From Podocnemis expansa (taxonomy: Eukaryota; Chordata; Testudines; Podocnemididae): a stretch of DNA of 64,000 nt. Positions 53,832 through 64,000 of the stretch are shown here, in pieces; the first letter of the stretch is position 1, and each line of letters starts with the position of its first letter. Made by a program: the position numbers and the translations under genes. The stretch spans positions 310,001 to 374,000 of the forward strand of contig ML681964.1 of NCBI GenBank assembly GCA_007922195.1, read 5' to 3'. The notes beneath the pieces were generated by a model that saw only the letters and a list, made by a program, of their open reading frames with translations, had not been told where the DNA came from and did no database searches.

Positions 53832-54818
53832 TAGAGTTACCAGATACCAACGCATGGAAAGGACAGGGAAGTACGGAAAGGAGGATATCGGAGGACATGG
53901 AGAAAATGTAGTCATTACCATATTAGGTCATGGAAAATGGGTAATGATTAATAAATGCAGTATTAAAACTGCACAATATCATGTGTTTTTTAAAATTATT
54001 TTGAAATTAAAAAAAAAAAATCACCAAAATGTTTTCTTTTACCGAAAACTGGATTTTTCATTAAATGAAAGTTTTTCATGACCCTTTCATTAATGTTCAT
54101 GAGACTAAAAAATAGTTAAAAAACTAAATTTGCAAATATAAACTTGAAAAGCACATTAAAAAGGCCAAAAAAGCAGCTAATTTAACTCTCATTTTTCATT
54201 TTCCACAGCAGCCCATTTTACAATTTTAAAAAAACATTGTCCCAAATTGTTTCTATCCAGTTCAAATGTGCCCCTCTATTTGTTTTACTTAATTGAACTC
54301 TGTTAGTAATTTTATTTATGGTGTACTTTATTTTCCTTCATTTTACTAGTGCGCCTATATTTTGTTTTTTTAACCGATCTAGCCCTTTCATACAGAGCAA
54401 CAAGCCAAAAATTTAAAAAGCCTAACATGGGTCACAAACCCATAACCCTACAGCTAAGAGGCATCTTCTCTACCAACTGAGCTAATCAAGATGCTGTTAG
54501 GAAACATGTGTCAGCTAAACTCACAGTCAGGGGATTCCCAACTTCTTACTGAGGATTGGTTTGTGCTGAGCTGTGACTGACAGGCATGTGCATGTGACCA
54601 CCTCCAAATTCAGTGCTCCAATCCCCAGCCATTCGGGGAATATCCCTCTGCTGGGCTCGGTCAGGAACTTGGCTGTTATAGGGCTTTCTTTTAACATTCT
54701 AGTCATTAGATGGAAAAAGCTGGACAAAATCACCTATTTTTAGAATGCCTGGAGGACAGAAGACATGAAGGTAAAAAGAAGGACATGCCCTCCTTTTGCT
54801 GGATGTTTGGTAACCCTA
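53832..54818. mobile_element. hAT-type DNA element with TAGRGTTACC termini, 987 bp
   Basis: The left end TAGAGTTACCAGATACC and the right end (reverse) TAGGGTTACCAAACATCC are inverted repeats. The flanking octamers CTTTTGGA (53824-53831) and CTCTTGGA (54819-54826) match 7 of 8. The interior is AT-rich with no transposase frame and includes a tRNA-like sequence at 54427-54490. Confidence 0.75.
54427..54490 (-). repeat. Decayed tRNA-Lys-like sequence (SINE head or pseudogene)
   Basis: On the minus strand it reads TTAGCTCAGTTGGTAGAG (A-box-like), then CCTCTTAG at the anticodon position (CTT, as in tRNA-Lys), then GGGTTTGTGACCC (B-box-like arm) and GTTAGGC. The 5' acceptor strand does not pair with the 3' end, so it is not a working tRNA. 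It lies inside the 53832-54818 element. Confidence 0.55.
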
Positions 54819-55694
54819 CTCTTGGATGACAATTCACCTTTGGGCTTAAACGAGGTATGGAAAGTTTCACACAAAAATGTGTTCGTGAATAATTTGTTAT
54901 TACCAACAAAGTTGTTAATAAAAGATTAGGTGCAACCTAAGAATAGTGCTTACTACTGCAAAAGCCATATTGAACTATGGTTTTTAAATAATACTTTCCA
55001 AAAAATTTCCAAGAAGCAAGTTTTAGGAAATCACTGAAACCAGCAACAGGAAATTCAAAGTATGTGCTAATGTGCTCTTTTTAAAACAGACACTCAAGGT
55101 TAAGGCACAAAATAAACAACGAAAGAAATAAACCCTATTCTGATAGCTATCCATTACATTTAGCTATCCACATATATTATAATATTCCCTTATTAGTGCT
55201 ACAATGAGATGTGTACTTAAAAAAAAGAACTGAAAATGTACATGCAGCTTATTGTGAGTCACACAGTAGAACAGATAAACTTCTATGAAAAGTTGCACAG
55301 CAAGGGCCTGAAGCAGCAAACATTTCTGTTGATGAATCACTGTACTCCGGTGACAACTTCTTTAAGCACATGAACAAACTTCCAAAGTATTTGCACCATC
55401 AGCCTCTATATCAAGCATCTGGTAATATTCTTGAGTGAATGAATCGGTGAAAACAAGAGCGTTTTGATGCATAAATTTGAACTGCATCCTTTTAAAAAAT
55501 AAAAGGCATAGTTTCCAGGTGCAGCAAGGATAATCCGAAGAAAAAAGAAAAAGCCACATATCTTGAAAGGAAGAAATTCAGTGTAGGAAAATTGAGAGCT
55601 GACCACTCTTGAAACAAGCATTAACACATTACGTATTGTGTCCTTAAATAAAATTAAAGCTGTTTACATTAAGTATTTCATTAAATATACCTAC

Positions 55695-55750
55695 CACTAA
55701 GACCTTCAGAATTAGATGATTCTGATGTGACGATTCCAGTCTATGATTTT
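55695..55750 (-). CDS. ANO10: ANO10 exon B (56 bp): loop into helix 5
   Basis: This short exon is too small to stand out as an open frame; I found it by extending the transcript. The leading AA completes a Glu codon with the last G of the 570-bp exon. Eighteen codons follow, reading NHRLESSHQNHLILKVLV. The acceptor is ATTTTAG and the donor is GTAGGT. A second GT four bases further on would break the phase of the next exon, so the first is chosen. The product continues directly from EFLTSW-E upstream to FNFLNCF downstream, as expected for ANO10. Confidence 0.93.
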
Positions 55751-56108
55751 CTAAAATATTAAAACCAGTCAATTGATAAACAATACAAAGCACAGAACAC
55801 ACATTAGACACTATTGTGTAATAAAAACAAGCATTTTTTCTTCCTGTTTGGAGAGAAACATTTAAGCAAGAGCCTGTGGGGAAAAGTTTGTGCTATGCCA
55901 TACGCACCTCAGTGTTTAGCCCATTTTCAAGTATCCCAATGTATAACAAGCATATTAGTATTTTTTTATATTACAAAAATACTTCTAAATGTCTCTTTTA
56001 CAGGAACTTTTTTAATAATAGAAGAACAGTCAGAAAACTGCACTAAGTATTAATGGTTATTGAGGCTCTCATCCTGCTCCCACTGAAATCAAAGGCAAAA
56101 CTATGTAA

Positions 56109-56790
56109 GGGCAGATCTACACTACAATCTTAAGTCAAATTATATTGGGTTGATTTACAGTAACCACAACTGAAATGGAGAATGTCCATGCTACCCTCCC
56201 TCTACCAGTAGCACATGTCCTTACCAGGAGTGCTTCCACATTGTAAAGAGGGACATAGCAACTGACAGCCCTCCATGCTGCTCCTTACCGGAAGCCCAAC
56301 TACTCCCACCCTGAGCTTTTCACCTCTGGTGAGATCTGGACCAACAGTCTGGCTGCTATGCTCCGGGCAGCAAATCAAGAGTCCAGAGGACCAGCCATGA
56401 GCCTTACTGCCACCAAGCTCCCTACCAGGACTCTGACAGTGTCAGTACTCCCTGTGGGAAGCCCAGGCAGCAGCCCAAACTGGGAGCCTAAGTGGCAGCC
56501 CGGCTTGGAGTGGAGACCAGGCAGCAGCCTGGCTGGGGAACTTGGAGCTGGCTTTCATGTATTGACTAGGCAGTCAACAGCTGATGTAAGGAATGCAGTG
56601 TTTACACAGACACTGAGTCACATTAACCACATGAACATAAGCTCTATGCCTCTCGTGGAGGTGGAGTTATGATGTCTGTGCGGTAGGGCATTTTACATCA
56701 GCAGGAGCAAGGCTATAGTATGTACATAGGCAGAGTTAGGTCCACATAAGCTATGTTATCTCAACTTACTGTAATAGTGTAGACCAGGGC
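56109..56790. mobile_element. PIF/Harbinger-type non-autonomous element, about 0.68 kb
   Basis: The left end GGGCAGATCTACAC and the right end GTGTAGACCAGGGC are inverted repeats and resemble the termini at 25955 and 27119. The flanking trinucleotides are TAA and TGA, an imperfect 3-bp target duplication. The interior is non-coding. Confidence 0.62.
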
Positions 56791-59464
56791 TGAAATACAA
56801 TGCAAAGCAGGAATGGACCTAAGAACTGGGTCCTACTCTGTCCATAGAAGTTAATGGTAGGACACTCTAACTTCCCTAATGGGCTTTGACTTTGGCCATT
56901 AGATCTCAGATGGGACTTCTTACGGCACATGAAATTCAGCACATGCACAAGTCGTTACAGAATTAAATCCTTTGAAGAGTCAGGCTTTCGCATTATGACA
57001 CAGCCTAAGCTCTATGCATGCTTTTGGTTTGTTTTACCAGCCCCCTTCTTCATTCACATTGTCCCTGCCTAAGCAACAACTGACTAAGGTGATATATTTC
57101 TACATGCTCACTTTTTAGAATAGAAATTTACTTTAAAATTAAAGAGTGGCTACATATGAATCATCTGAGGTTTTTTTAAAATCTGAAGTTATTGTTATTT
57201 TTTTAATTATGCAGGCTCAATTGTGATTTTCAATAAGGGCCATAAAATGGATATTCTTTACAGAAAGGTCACAACTCTAATATTTGATTCTTTTGTGCAC
57301 GCATTTGTGATGGCTCAAATGGCTAATGGAAGAACTCCTTGAAGGAATGGGGATATTTTGATTTCATTTGCAATTTTTTTTATGCTTAGTGATTACATAC
57401 GTAGGAGAAAGTATTGTTATTTTGGTTTTGTGGTGATTTTTGTACTGTACTCTAAACTGATGGAAAAGGTCCCTGAAGTTCAGAACAAGCAATATAAATC
57501 TTTTACTTATTTTTATAAATATAACTATTAATTCAGCTAAACAGATAATCTTCCTCTACAGCACTCCTCTTCTCAGGCTCTTTAAACAATGTTTAATTCA
57601 GTATAAGCTCCCTCAAAAAGACATTCAAAGCTTTTTCTGTTCTCAGTGCAACCCTTCCCTAACCACTGTATTCTACTAGAATTCTTCTCCTTTAGCACCA
57701 TTGCAATAGTATTTTGACTCCTTACAGACTCCCATAACTTCCAGTTTCTTTGAAGGCTCCAGGACAGGGCATCAAACATTTCTAAGCATCTGACAATGCT
57801 AAAATAAGCAGCATTCTGGGAGACAACTCACTGGGGATCTCTTGATACATGTAAGGACTCTTAGTCTGGACCAAATAGCTCTATACAAGATGCTGTTTCA
57901 GAATTTTGTTACTTTCTTTTGTTTCTATGTTTTCGTGTTATCATCTTATATTTCTACCATCTTCCTCCAAACCAAAAGCTCAGAGGTCTTTTGAGGAGCT
58001 CTGCCTCTATTTTTAGAGGAGGAATGATGTTCCTTTTCATCATCAAATTTAACAGGAACATCTCTGGAAATCAAATAGTTAATCAATTGAGCCTTCAAGC
58101 TAACTGAAGCAGAGGCTCACATAGGCACTTTTCAGAAACACAGGGAGACATCCAGAGAGATCAAACAAACCCAGGTCCAAAGCAGACTTCATGGAATGGT
58201 GAAGAAACTTTTTAAGCTTGGCCTCCCTGACTTAAGCTTTTTTAGAAAAGGACTTCTACACAGTGAATTTATTGAGGATATTCTCCTAAACAAAAGAGAC
58301 ACTTGCCCGTGTGATGCTCAGACTCCTTGATCACATGTTGCTATTCTGAAAAGGACTGTTGAGCAAAGTGTGATCCACTTATGAAGGAAGGAAAAGAGCA
58401 TTTTTCAATACAGACTGGCTAACCCACTGAGGAAGGCTTTAAAGCAGCTTCCATGAGAGCAAGAGACAAAAGCCCACAATTCAGTCAAAAACATGGAGGC
58501 CTGGAAGAAGGGTGAAACAAGAGACAACACCTACGGATATCAATTCAGTATCTTAGATGTATTTACACTAATACAAGAAGTATGGGGAAAAGCAGAAAGA
58601 ACTAGAAATGATAGTTAAACAACTATGTCATAGTTGGCATCACAGAGAGCTGGTGGGATAATATATGACTGGATTTTTGGTATAGGAGGGTACAACCTAT
58701 TCAGGAAGGACAGGTAGGAAAAAAGGGAGGATTGGTTCCTCATATATCAAAGATGTATGTACTTGGGCTGAGGCTGAGATGGAAATGGAAGGCAGACTTT
58801 TGTTGAAAGCCTCTGAGTAAGGACAAAAAGTGGTAAAAAAGCCAAGGGAGAGGCACGGCAGGGGTCTAACAGAGATCATTTAACCAGGAAGTGGGTGATG
58901 CATTTTTTAAACAACTAACAAATTCATCCAAAGCACAGGACTTGGTGGTAATGGGGGATTTCAACCACACAGTCATTTTTGGGAAACTAACAGAGCAGGG
59001 CACAGATTATCCAACAAGTTCTTGGAATGTATTAGATTTTTTTTTTTTTTTTAATTTCAGAAGGCAGATAAAGCTACTATGGAAAAGGCTGTTCTAGATT
59101 TAGAAAGAGGAAAGAACTGGTTGAGAATTTGAAAAAGGAAGGCAGCTTGAGTGAAAATGACCCAAAAGAAATAAAATAAGAGTTAATGACTCTAAGAAAT
59201 GGTAAAAGGATAAAGGGCATAATAAAGGAAATGGATTTCAAGAAGGCAAATTTCAGCAAACTCAAGCAGCTGGTAGTTAAGATCCCATGGGAAGCAAGTT
59301 TGAGGGGGAAAATAGGTCAAGACAGCTGACAATTTTTAACTGGAACAAGAGCAAGCTATCCCACTGCATTGGAAAGATCAGAAGTATGGCAAGAGATCAC
59401 CCTGTCTTAATCAAGAGATCTTCAATAATCTAAAACTCAAAATACAATCTTACAAGAAGTGGAA

Positions 59465-59510
59465 AATAGGTCAAATTACAAAGGATGAATAGGTCAAATT
59501 ACAAAGGATG
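59465..59510. repeat. Exact 23-bp tandem duplication
   Basis: AATAGGTCAAATTACAAAGG plus ATG occurs twice in a row without a mismatch, inside the decayed CR1. Confidence 0.92.
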
Positions 59511-60259
59511 ACTATAAACAAACAACAAAAGCACATAGGAATAAAATTACAAAGGCAAAAGAGTAAAACAAGATTAAACCAGCTAGAGACATTAAGAGTA
59601 AAAAGAAAACATTCTACAAGTACACTGGAAATTTTAGGAAAACCTATTACTAAATAAGGGGGAACTAACTGATAACAGAGAAATGTTGAAATGGCAGAAG
59701 TACTAGATGACTGTTTAAGTTTTCAGTAAAATTTTAATAAAAACTAGCCATCTAACATAAAGAACACTAGTGAAATGAGGTAGCATCACAGGCTAAAATA
59801 GCAAAGAAAACAAGTTAAAAATTATTTAGACAATTTAGATTTCTTCAGGCTAGCCAAAGCCTAATGAAATACATCTAAAGTAATCAAGGAGCTGACTGAG
59901 GAGATATCTGAGCCATTGGTGATTATCTTCAAAAAGTTATGGAATAGATGAGAAATTCCAGAGGACTTGGAAGGGGCAAATATATAAAAAGGGGAATAAG
60001 AACAATCCATGGAATCAAAGACCAGTCAGCTTAACTTCAGTACCTAGAAAGATAATGGAGCAAATAATTAAGCAATCAATTTGCAAACACCTAGAAGATA
60101 CTAATAAAGGAATAAGTAACGGTCAGAATAGATTTAACAGGGCAACAAGGTTTGTGGATGAAGGGAAGTGGTAGATGTAAATCTTGACTTTGGTAAGGCT
60201 TCTGCTTATGATCTTGCACGACCTTCTCATGACCAAACTAGGGAAATTCAGTCTAGATA

Positions 60260-60636
60260 TAGGACCGGATTATGTCTCTTGGGGGCCCAAGGGCTCTGAG
60301 ATTTTATGGGGCCCCCTCCCCAATGTGGGGAAAGTGGCAGTGGCAGCAGCCAGCCTGCACTGGAGCCCAGCACCCCAGGTAATCATAAGGGCAGGGCAGT
60401 ACTTGGCACTGGAATGGGCCAGTGCCAGACCCAGCAGACTGGCCAGCTGTGGGAGTGGAGTGGTGGCTGGCAATGTGGAGAAGGCTGGCAGCACTCAGGC
60501 CAGCCGCTGAAGGTGTTCTGGGCCAGCCACCCAGGGCTGGATTAATTTTTGTGGGGTGGCATATGCAGCAGGGGCCCCTCCTTCACTCAAGGCCAGAGGC
60601 TAAAGCCCCTAAAGCCACTTTATTAATCCTGCCCTG
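60260..60636. mobile_element. Non-autonomous hAT-type element inside CR1
   Basis: The left end TAGGACCGGATTATG and right end (reverse) CAGGGCAGGATTAAT are inverted repeats. The flanking octamers TCTAGATA and CCTAGATG match 6 of 8. On both sides the CR1 sequence resumes at the corresponding point, so this is an insertion. Confidence 0.8.
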
Positions 60637-61623
60637 CCTAGATGGAACTACTGCAAGGTGAGTAAATAACTGGCTGGAAAATTGTTTCCAGAGATTAGTT
60701 ATCAGTGGTTACCAGTCAAACTGGAAGGGCATATTTAGTGGAATCCCACAGGTAACACTCCTGGGGTCTGGTTCTGTTCAGTATCTTCATCAATGATTTA
60801 GACAAAGGCATAGAGAGTATACTAATAACGGTTGTGGGGAATACAAAGCCGAGAGGGAGATTACAAGTGCTTTGGATGAAAGGATTAAAATTCAAAATGA
60901 TCTAGACAAACTGGAGAAATGGCCTGAAGCAAAGAGGATGAAATTCAATAAGGAAGGACAAATGGAAACTACTTCACCGGGGAAGGAACAATCATTTGCA
61001 CATATACAAAATGGAAAATGATTGCCTAGGAAGAAGTACTGAGAAAGGATCTGGGGATCATTGTGGATCACAAGCTAAATAAGACGCAACAGTGTAAAAA
61101 ATAAAAGAGCAAACATCATTCTGAATAGATTAGCAGGAATGCTGTAAGCATGACACAAGTAAATCTTTAACTCTACTCTGCACTGATGCAGTCCCAACTG
61201 GAGTAATAGGCACCACATTTCAGGAAAGATGTAGACAAACTGGAGAAAGACCAAAGGAGAAAACGAAAATTACTAAAGGTCTAGAAAGCATTACCTATGA
61301 GGACAGACTGAAAAAAAATGGTTTGTTTTGTCTAGGAAGAAAAAACTGAGGGAAGATACAACAACAGTTTTCAAGTATCTAAAATAGATTACCTAAAATG
61401 ACAAAATAGATGAAAGTACATAATAGTTACAAGGAAGAGGGAGAAAAATTCTTCTTGTTAACCTTTGAGGATAGGACAAGAAGTAATAGATTTAAACTGC
61501 AGCACAGGAGGTTTAGGTTGGATATTAGGAAAATTCCAAACTGTCAAAGTACTTAAGCCCTGGAAATAAATTGTCTAGGGACGTTGTGGAATCACCATTA
61601 CTGGAGGTTTTTAAAAGCAAGTT

Positions 61624-61802
61624 AGGGTAGTTCTCAAAACTTCTGCAGGTCACAACACACTTGGTGGCATATTGCAACCCTACAGGACACACCAGTCCAC
61701 TCCCACAGGCCAAAATGAGCCATTTCCCTGGCTCTACATGACATACTGTCCACTATGTGGTGACACAGTAAAATGTCCTGACACAGTGGTTGAGAACCAT
61801 TG
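61624..61802. mobile_element. Short hAT-type remnant inside the CR1 3' region
   Basis: TAGTTCTCAAAACTTC on the left and GTGGTTGAGAACCATTG on the right are inverted repeats of the CAGTGGTTCTCAA type. CR1 sequence stops before it (TTTTTAAAAGCAAGTTAG) and resumes after it (CACCTGTCAGGGATGG). The target duplication is not clear. Confidence 0.65.
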
Positions 61803-61828
61803 AGTCACCTGTCAGGGATGGTCTAGAT

Positions 61829-62091
61829 CAGGGGTATCGAACATGTGACCCGCAGGTTGGATGTGGCCTGCAAACCTCTTCCATCCGGCCTGTGACTGTG
61901 CTCTGTGGGACCACCCTTTCTTGGTAACAAAAAAGGAAGGGGGGCCTCACAGAGCACAGTCTCATATATACACTGCTCCGCAATGCCACAAGAGAGTGTC
62001 CTGCTATTTTTCATTTATAGTATGTAAAGCCCACTTGAAGTGTATTTAAGTCAAATCTGGCCCTCTGTAGGAAATGAATTTGACATCCCTG
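61829..62091. mobile_element. Short non-autonomous hAT-type element, 263 bp
   Basis: The left end CAGGGGTATCGAAC and right end TTTGACATCCCTG are inverted repeats. The octamer GTCTAGAT is exact on both sides (61821-61828 and 62092-62099). CR1 tail sequence continues directly across if the element is removed. Confidence 0.92.
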
Positions 62092-62868
62092 GTCTAGATA
62101 ACACTTAGCCCTGACCTCTCAAAGTCCCATCCACTCATTCAGTTCTGAGATATCTTGTTTGCCAACCAAGAACTTGAATTACCACCTCACAAAATGGGTA
62201 ATATTTGAATCCAAGTGACTTTGGATGTAACACACCTAAAGTTCTGGCACAAGAGACATCCTGATGGGGAACATATATAAGAGAAGGAAGAATTAACAAG
62301 ATTTACCAAAAAACTAATTATAATTTATTAAAAAAATAAAATGGAGAAGTGCCAATCATTAACTAATTAACTAAACAAATGACAACAGTGTGTACACTGG
62401 TTTCTAAAATCACTATAACAAAGGGAGATTCTTTGGAGACATTGGGAGGTCCACCTTAAAGCCACAAATGATGAGAAGGAACCATGTGACAACTAGTCCT
62501 GCACTGTCCTTTCTGCCATTGATATAGGACCACAAGGTAACTCAAGAAACATAAAAGTCGCTCCAACAGACACTTCTGGTCAAAAGTTTTTAATCTTGAA
62601 CGCATGGGACAAATGTGCACCAAGACTGGAATAAAAATATATAATCATGATCAAGCATTCAAAGAAAATGTCATGATAACATATCCTGCACAACTAAATA
62701 GTAGATTTGCCCAGAGTTTTCTTTATGTACAAAGCAGCCAGTTTAGGAAATGGCTTCCTTACTAGGAAATGTTACATATTTTTATATACACATTGTAAAC
62801 ATTTGGGCTTCCTATTTTCTTATGTAAAATAAAAGTAGAAAGGAAAAAAAATAAAAGAGACATCTTAC

Positions 62869-63438
62869 CCCATGATGTTAAGAATTCTGCAGCATACCGG
62901 TAGATGCGGTTCATTATTTCAATCACAACAGCATAGATGATACTGGGTACAAAAAGCATCAAGTTGCTAAAGTAAGACTCATTCTCTTCATGAAAATCCA
63001 GGGCCCAAGTCTCTAACTCAAAGTAAATTGTCATGACATAGAGTGAGAAATAGAGGCAAAGGCACACAAAGGGCAAAGACACCAGATAAATTCGTATCTG
63101 TCTTTTAATATTTGAGTATACTGGCTCCTCCCTGCCAGTGACAGGATTGATTCCCAAAACCCCATGGAATCCTGGCCTTGGCTCCTCAAACTGCCGCTTC
63201 ATCAACAGCGTCCCCCATCTGTATGTCATAGTAGCACAGCAACGTTTCCAAACTTCAAGGATGACTGTAGACCAAATCAGATTGAATGAGGCAAATACCA
63301 CATATTTGTCATAGTCTTCCCATGCAAACATGTAGTAAGGAATCCCGATGAGCGCCATAGGAACCAAAGCAAATGTGAAGTATTCCAAGAAGCCAAAATA
63401 GAGAGCAATTGTTTCACCAAAGTAGCAGCGGATTTCAT
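62869..63438 (-). CDS. ANO10: ANO10 exon A (570 bp): helices 1 to start of 4
   Basis: The exon reads 2 nt + 189 codons + 1 nt, after a CAACAG acceptor and before a GTAAGA donor. The frame opens with [20 protein letters not shown], where the first D codon is completed by the upstream exon. Membrane segments are visible around [20 protein letters not shown] (helix 1), [19 protein letters not shown] (helix 2), [20 protein letters not shown] (helix 3) and [19 protein letters not shown] (into helix 4). Between helices 2 and 3 is the soluble segment with [20 protein letters not shown], strongly conserved in ANO10. The open frame runs past both splice sites, so its Met-initiated extent (62762-63499) is not the exon. 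It corresponds to roughly residues 200-390 of the family protein and is the largest coding exon of the gene. Confidence 0.95.
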
Positions 63439-64000
63439 CTGTTGAAAGATTTAAAAAAAAAAAACAAACAAAAACTAAGCCAAGACAAGGACAAAACACC
63501 TGGAAAATTTATTTTTCAAAGCACACAAAACTTTTAAAATCATTGTGAGACATAAGAACTAAAATCTTCAGTAGGAATTGCACTATCTTCTAAAGAAACA
63601 AAAGAGTTATCTGATATGCACTCTAAAAGAAGGAATGAACATTAGGTTCCTATGTCTTACTGGTTACCTTGAACACAAGATTTCCTCTCAGATCTCATGG
63701 ACAGGTCTTCATTAATTGAAGCAAATTTGCCATCATCAGTTCAAACTTCCCAATCAACGGCTTGGGTCTGTGACAACTTGCTCACCTGATCTGTAAGTTC
63801 AAGCCTGGAAGACCACCCCAGCAAATGGGTAGAGATGAGTCAAAGGGCAGCCCCACTCCCTCTGACTCAGCACAGTGGACAAGCCAGGAGTTAGGAATTC
63901 AAACTGATAAATGTAAGTTATTTTATGTAACTTGCATATCTCAGTTCAACTGCCACCAAAAAGGGCAGGCTATGTAGACCTGCCCTACCACAAAGTAAAC
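63439..64000 (-). other. ANO10: ANO10 intron upstream of exon A (partial)
   Basis: Begins with the CAACAG acceptor of the 570-bp exon, preceded by a T-rich (minus strand) tract. No further exon was identified before the window ends. Confidence 0.7.

Larger units (their letters stand above)
58260..62155 (+). mobile_element. Old CR1 LINE, heavily decayed, with three hAT insertions
   Basis: Recognisable in order: an ORF1-end fragment (GLANPLRKALK-like, about 58420); the ORF2 start (CIYTNTRSMGK-like, 58556); the endonuclease piece DLVVMGDFNHT (about 58940); RPVSLTSVPRKIMEQIIKQ (about 60025); the turn around SIFINDLDKG (about 60780); KDLGIIVDHKL (about 61048); and RFRLDIRKI (about 61508). The tail region resumes after the insertions as ACCTCTCAAAGTCCC. 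Frameshifts and stops are everywhere. The 5' limit is approximate. It is antisense to ANO10. Confidence 0.8.
55751..62868 (-). other. ANO10: ANO10 intron between exons A and B (7.1 kb)
   Basis: GTAAGA donor at 62868 and ATTTTAG acceptor ending at 55751. It contains a Harbinger-type element and a CR1 with nested hATs. The intervals 56800-58250 and 62160-62860 show nothing recognisable. Confidence 0.85.

Noticed and set aside
54427..54490. Functional tRNA-Lys gene
   Set aside because: The acceptor stem does not pair and the arms are degenerate; it lies inside a transposon, so it is listed only as a tRNA-like repeat.

Overview
The window looks like a piece of a reptile nuclear genome, most likely a turtle (a crocodilian is the main alternative). 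It is AT-rich, intron-dominated and crowded with CR1 LINEs, non-autonomous hAT elements, PIF/Harbinger-type elements, an RTE LINE and short foldback repeats of the kinds common in turtles and crocodilians. There are no bacterial-type operons, CRISPR arrays or phage modules.

Only one protein-coding gene is supported: anoctamin 10 (ANO10/TMEM16K), on the minus strand. Six consecutive internal exons (570, 56, 75, 183, 192 and 129 bp, in transcript order) lie at 62869-63438, 55695-55750, 52537-52611, 50911-51093, 39498-39689 and 37149-37277. All have AG acceptors, GT donors and compatible phases. Together they give about 401 codons, from just before the first transmembrane helix through helix 9, roughly residues 200-600 of a ~660-residue family protein. 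The 5' exons lie beyond position 64000. I found no exon for the last ~60 residues in 1-37148, so that stretch is read as part of a very long downstream intron.

Region by region: 1-37 kb (3' intron) holds a 1.9-kb hAT element with a perfect 8-bp target duplication (1748-3608), several copies of foldback repeat family A, smaller hATs, CR1 tails, a 1.17-kb PIF/Harbinger-type element with a GC-rich foldback core (25955-27119), an RTE LINE remnant (27125-28790, minus), a 2.8-kb internally deleted CR1 (29594-32405, plus) and a probable DIRS-like tyrosine-recombinase remnant split by a hAT (33476-35340). The 39.7-50.9 kb intron holds foldback repeats A and B and five hATs, one of them inside a CR1 tail. 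The 52.6-55.7 kb intron holds two hATs and a decayed tRNA-Lys-like sequence. The 55.8-62.9 kb intron holds a second Harbinger-type element and a degraded CR1 carrying three later hAT insertions.

The many GC-rich open frames of 100-210 codons, often open on both strands, fall inside DNA-transposon derivatives and are not credible genes. No new multi-gene system is visible. The most interesting material is the architecture of the repeats: foldback families A and B share a head motif, the Harbinger-type element has a palindromic GC core, insertions are nested with readable order, and G-to-A changes hit key CR1 codons.
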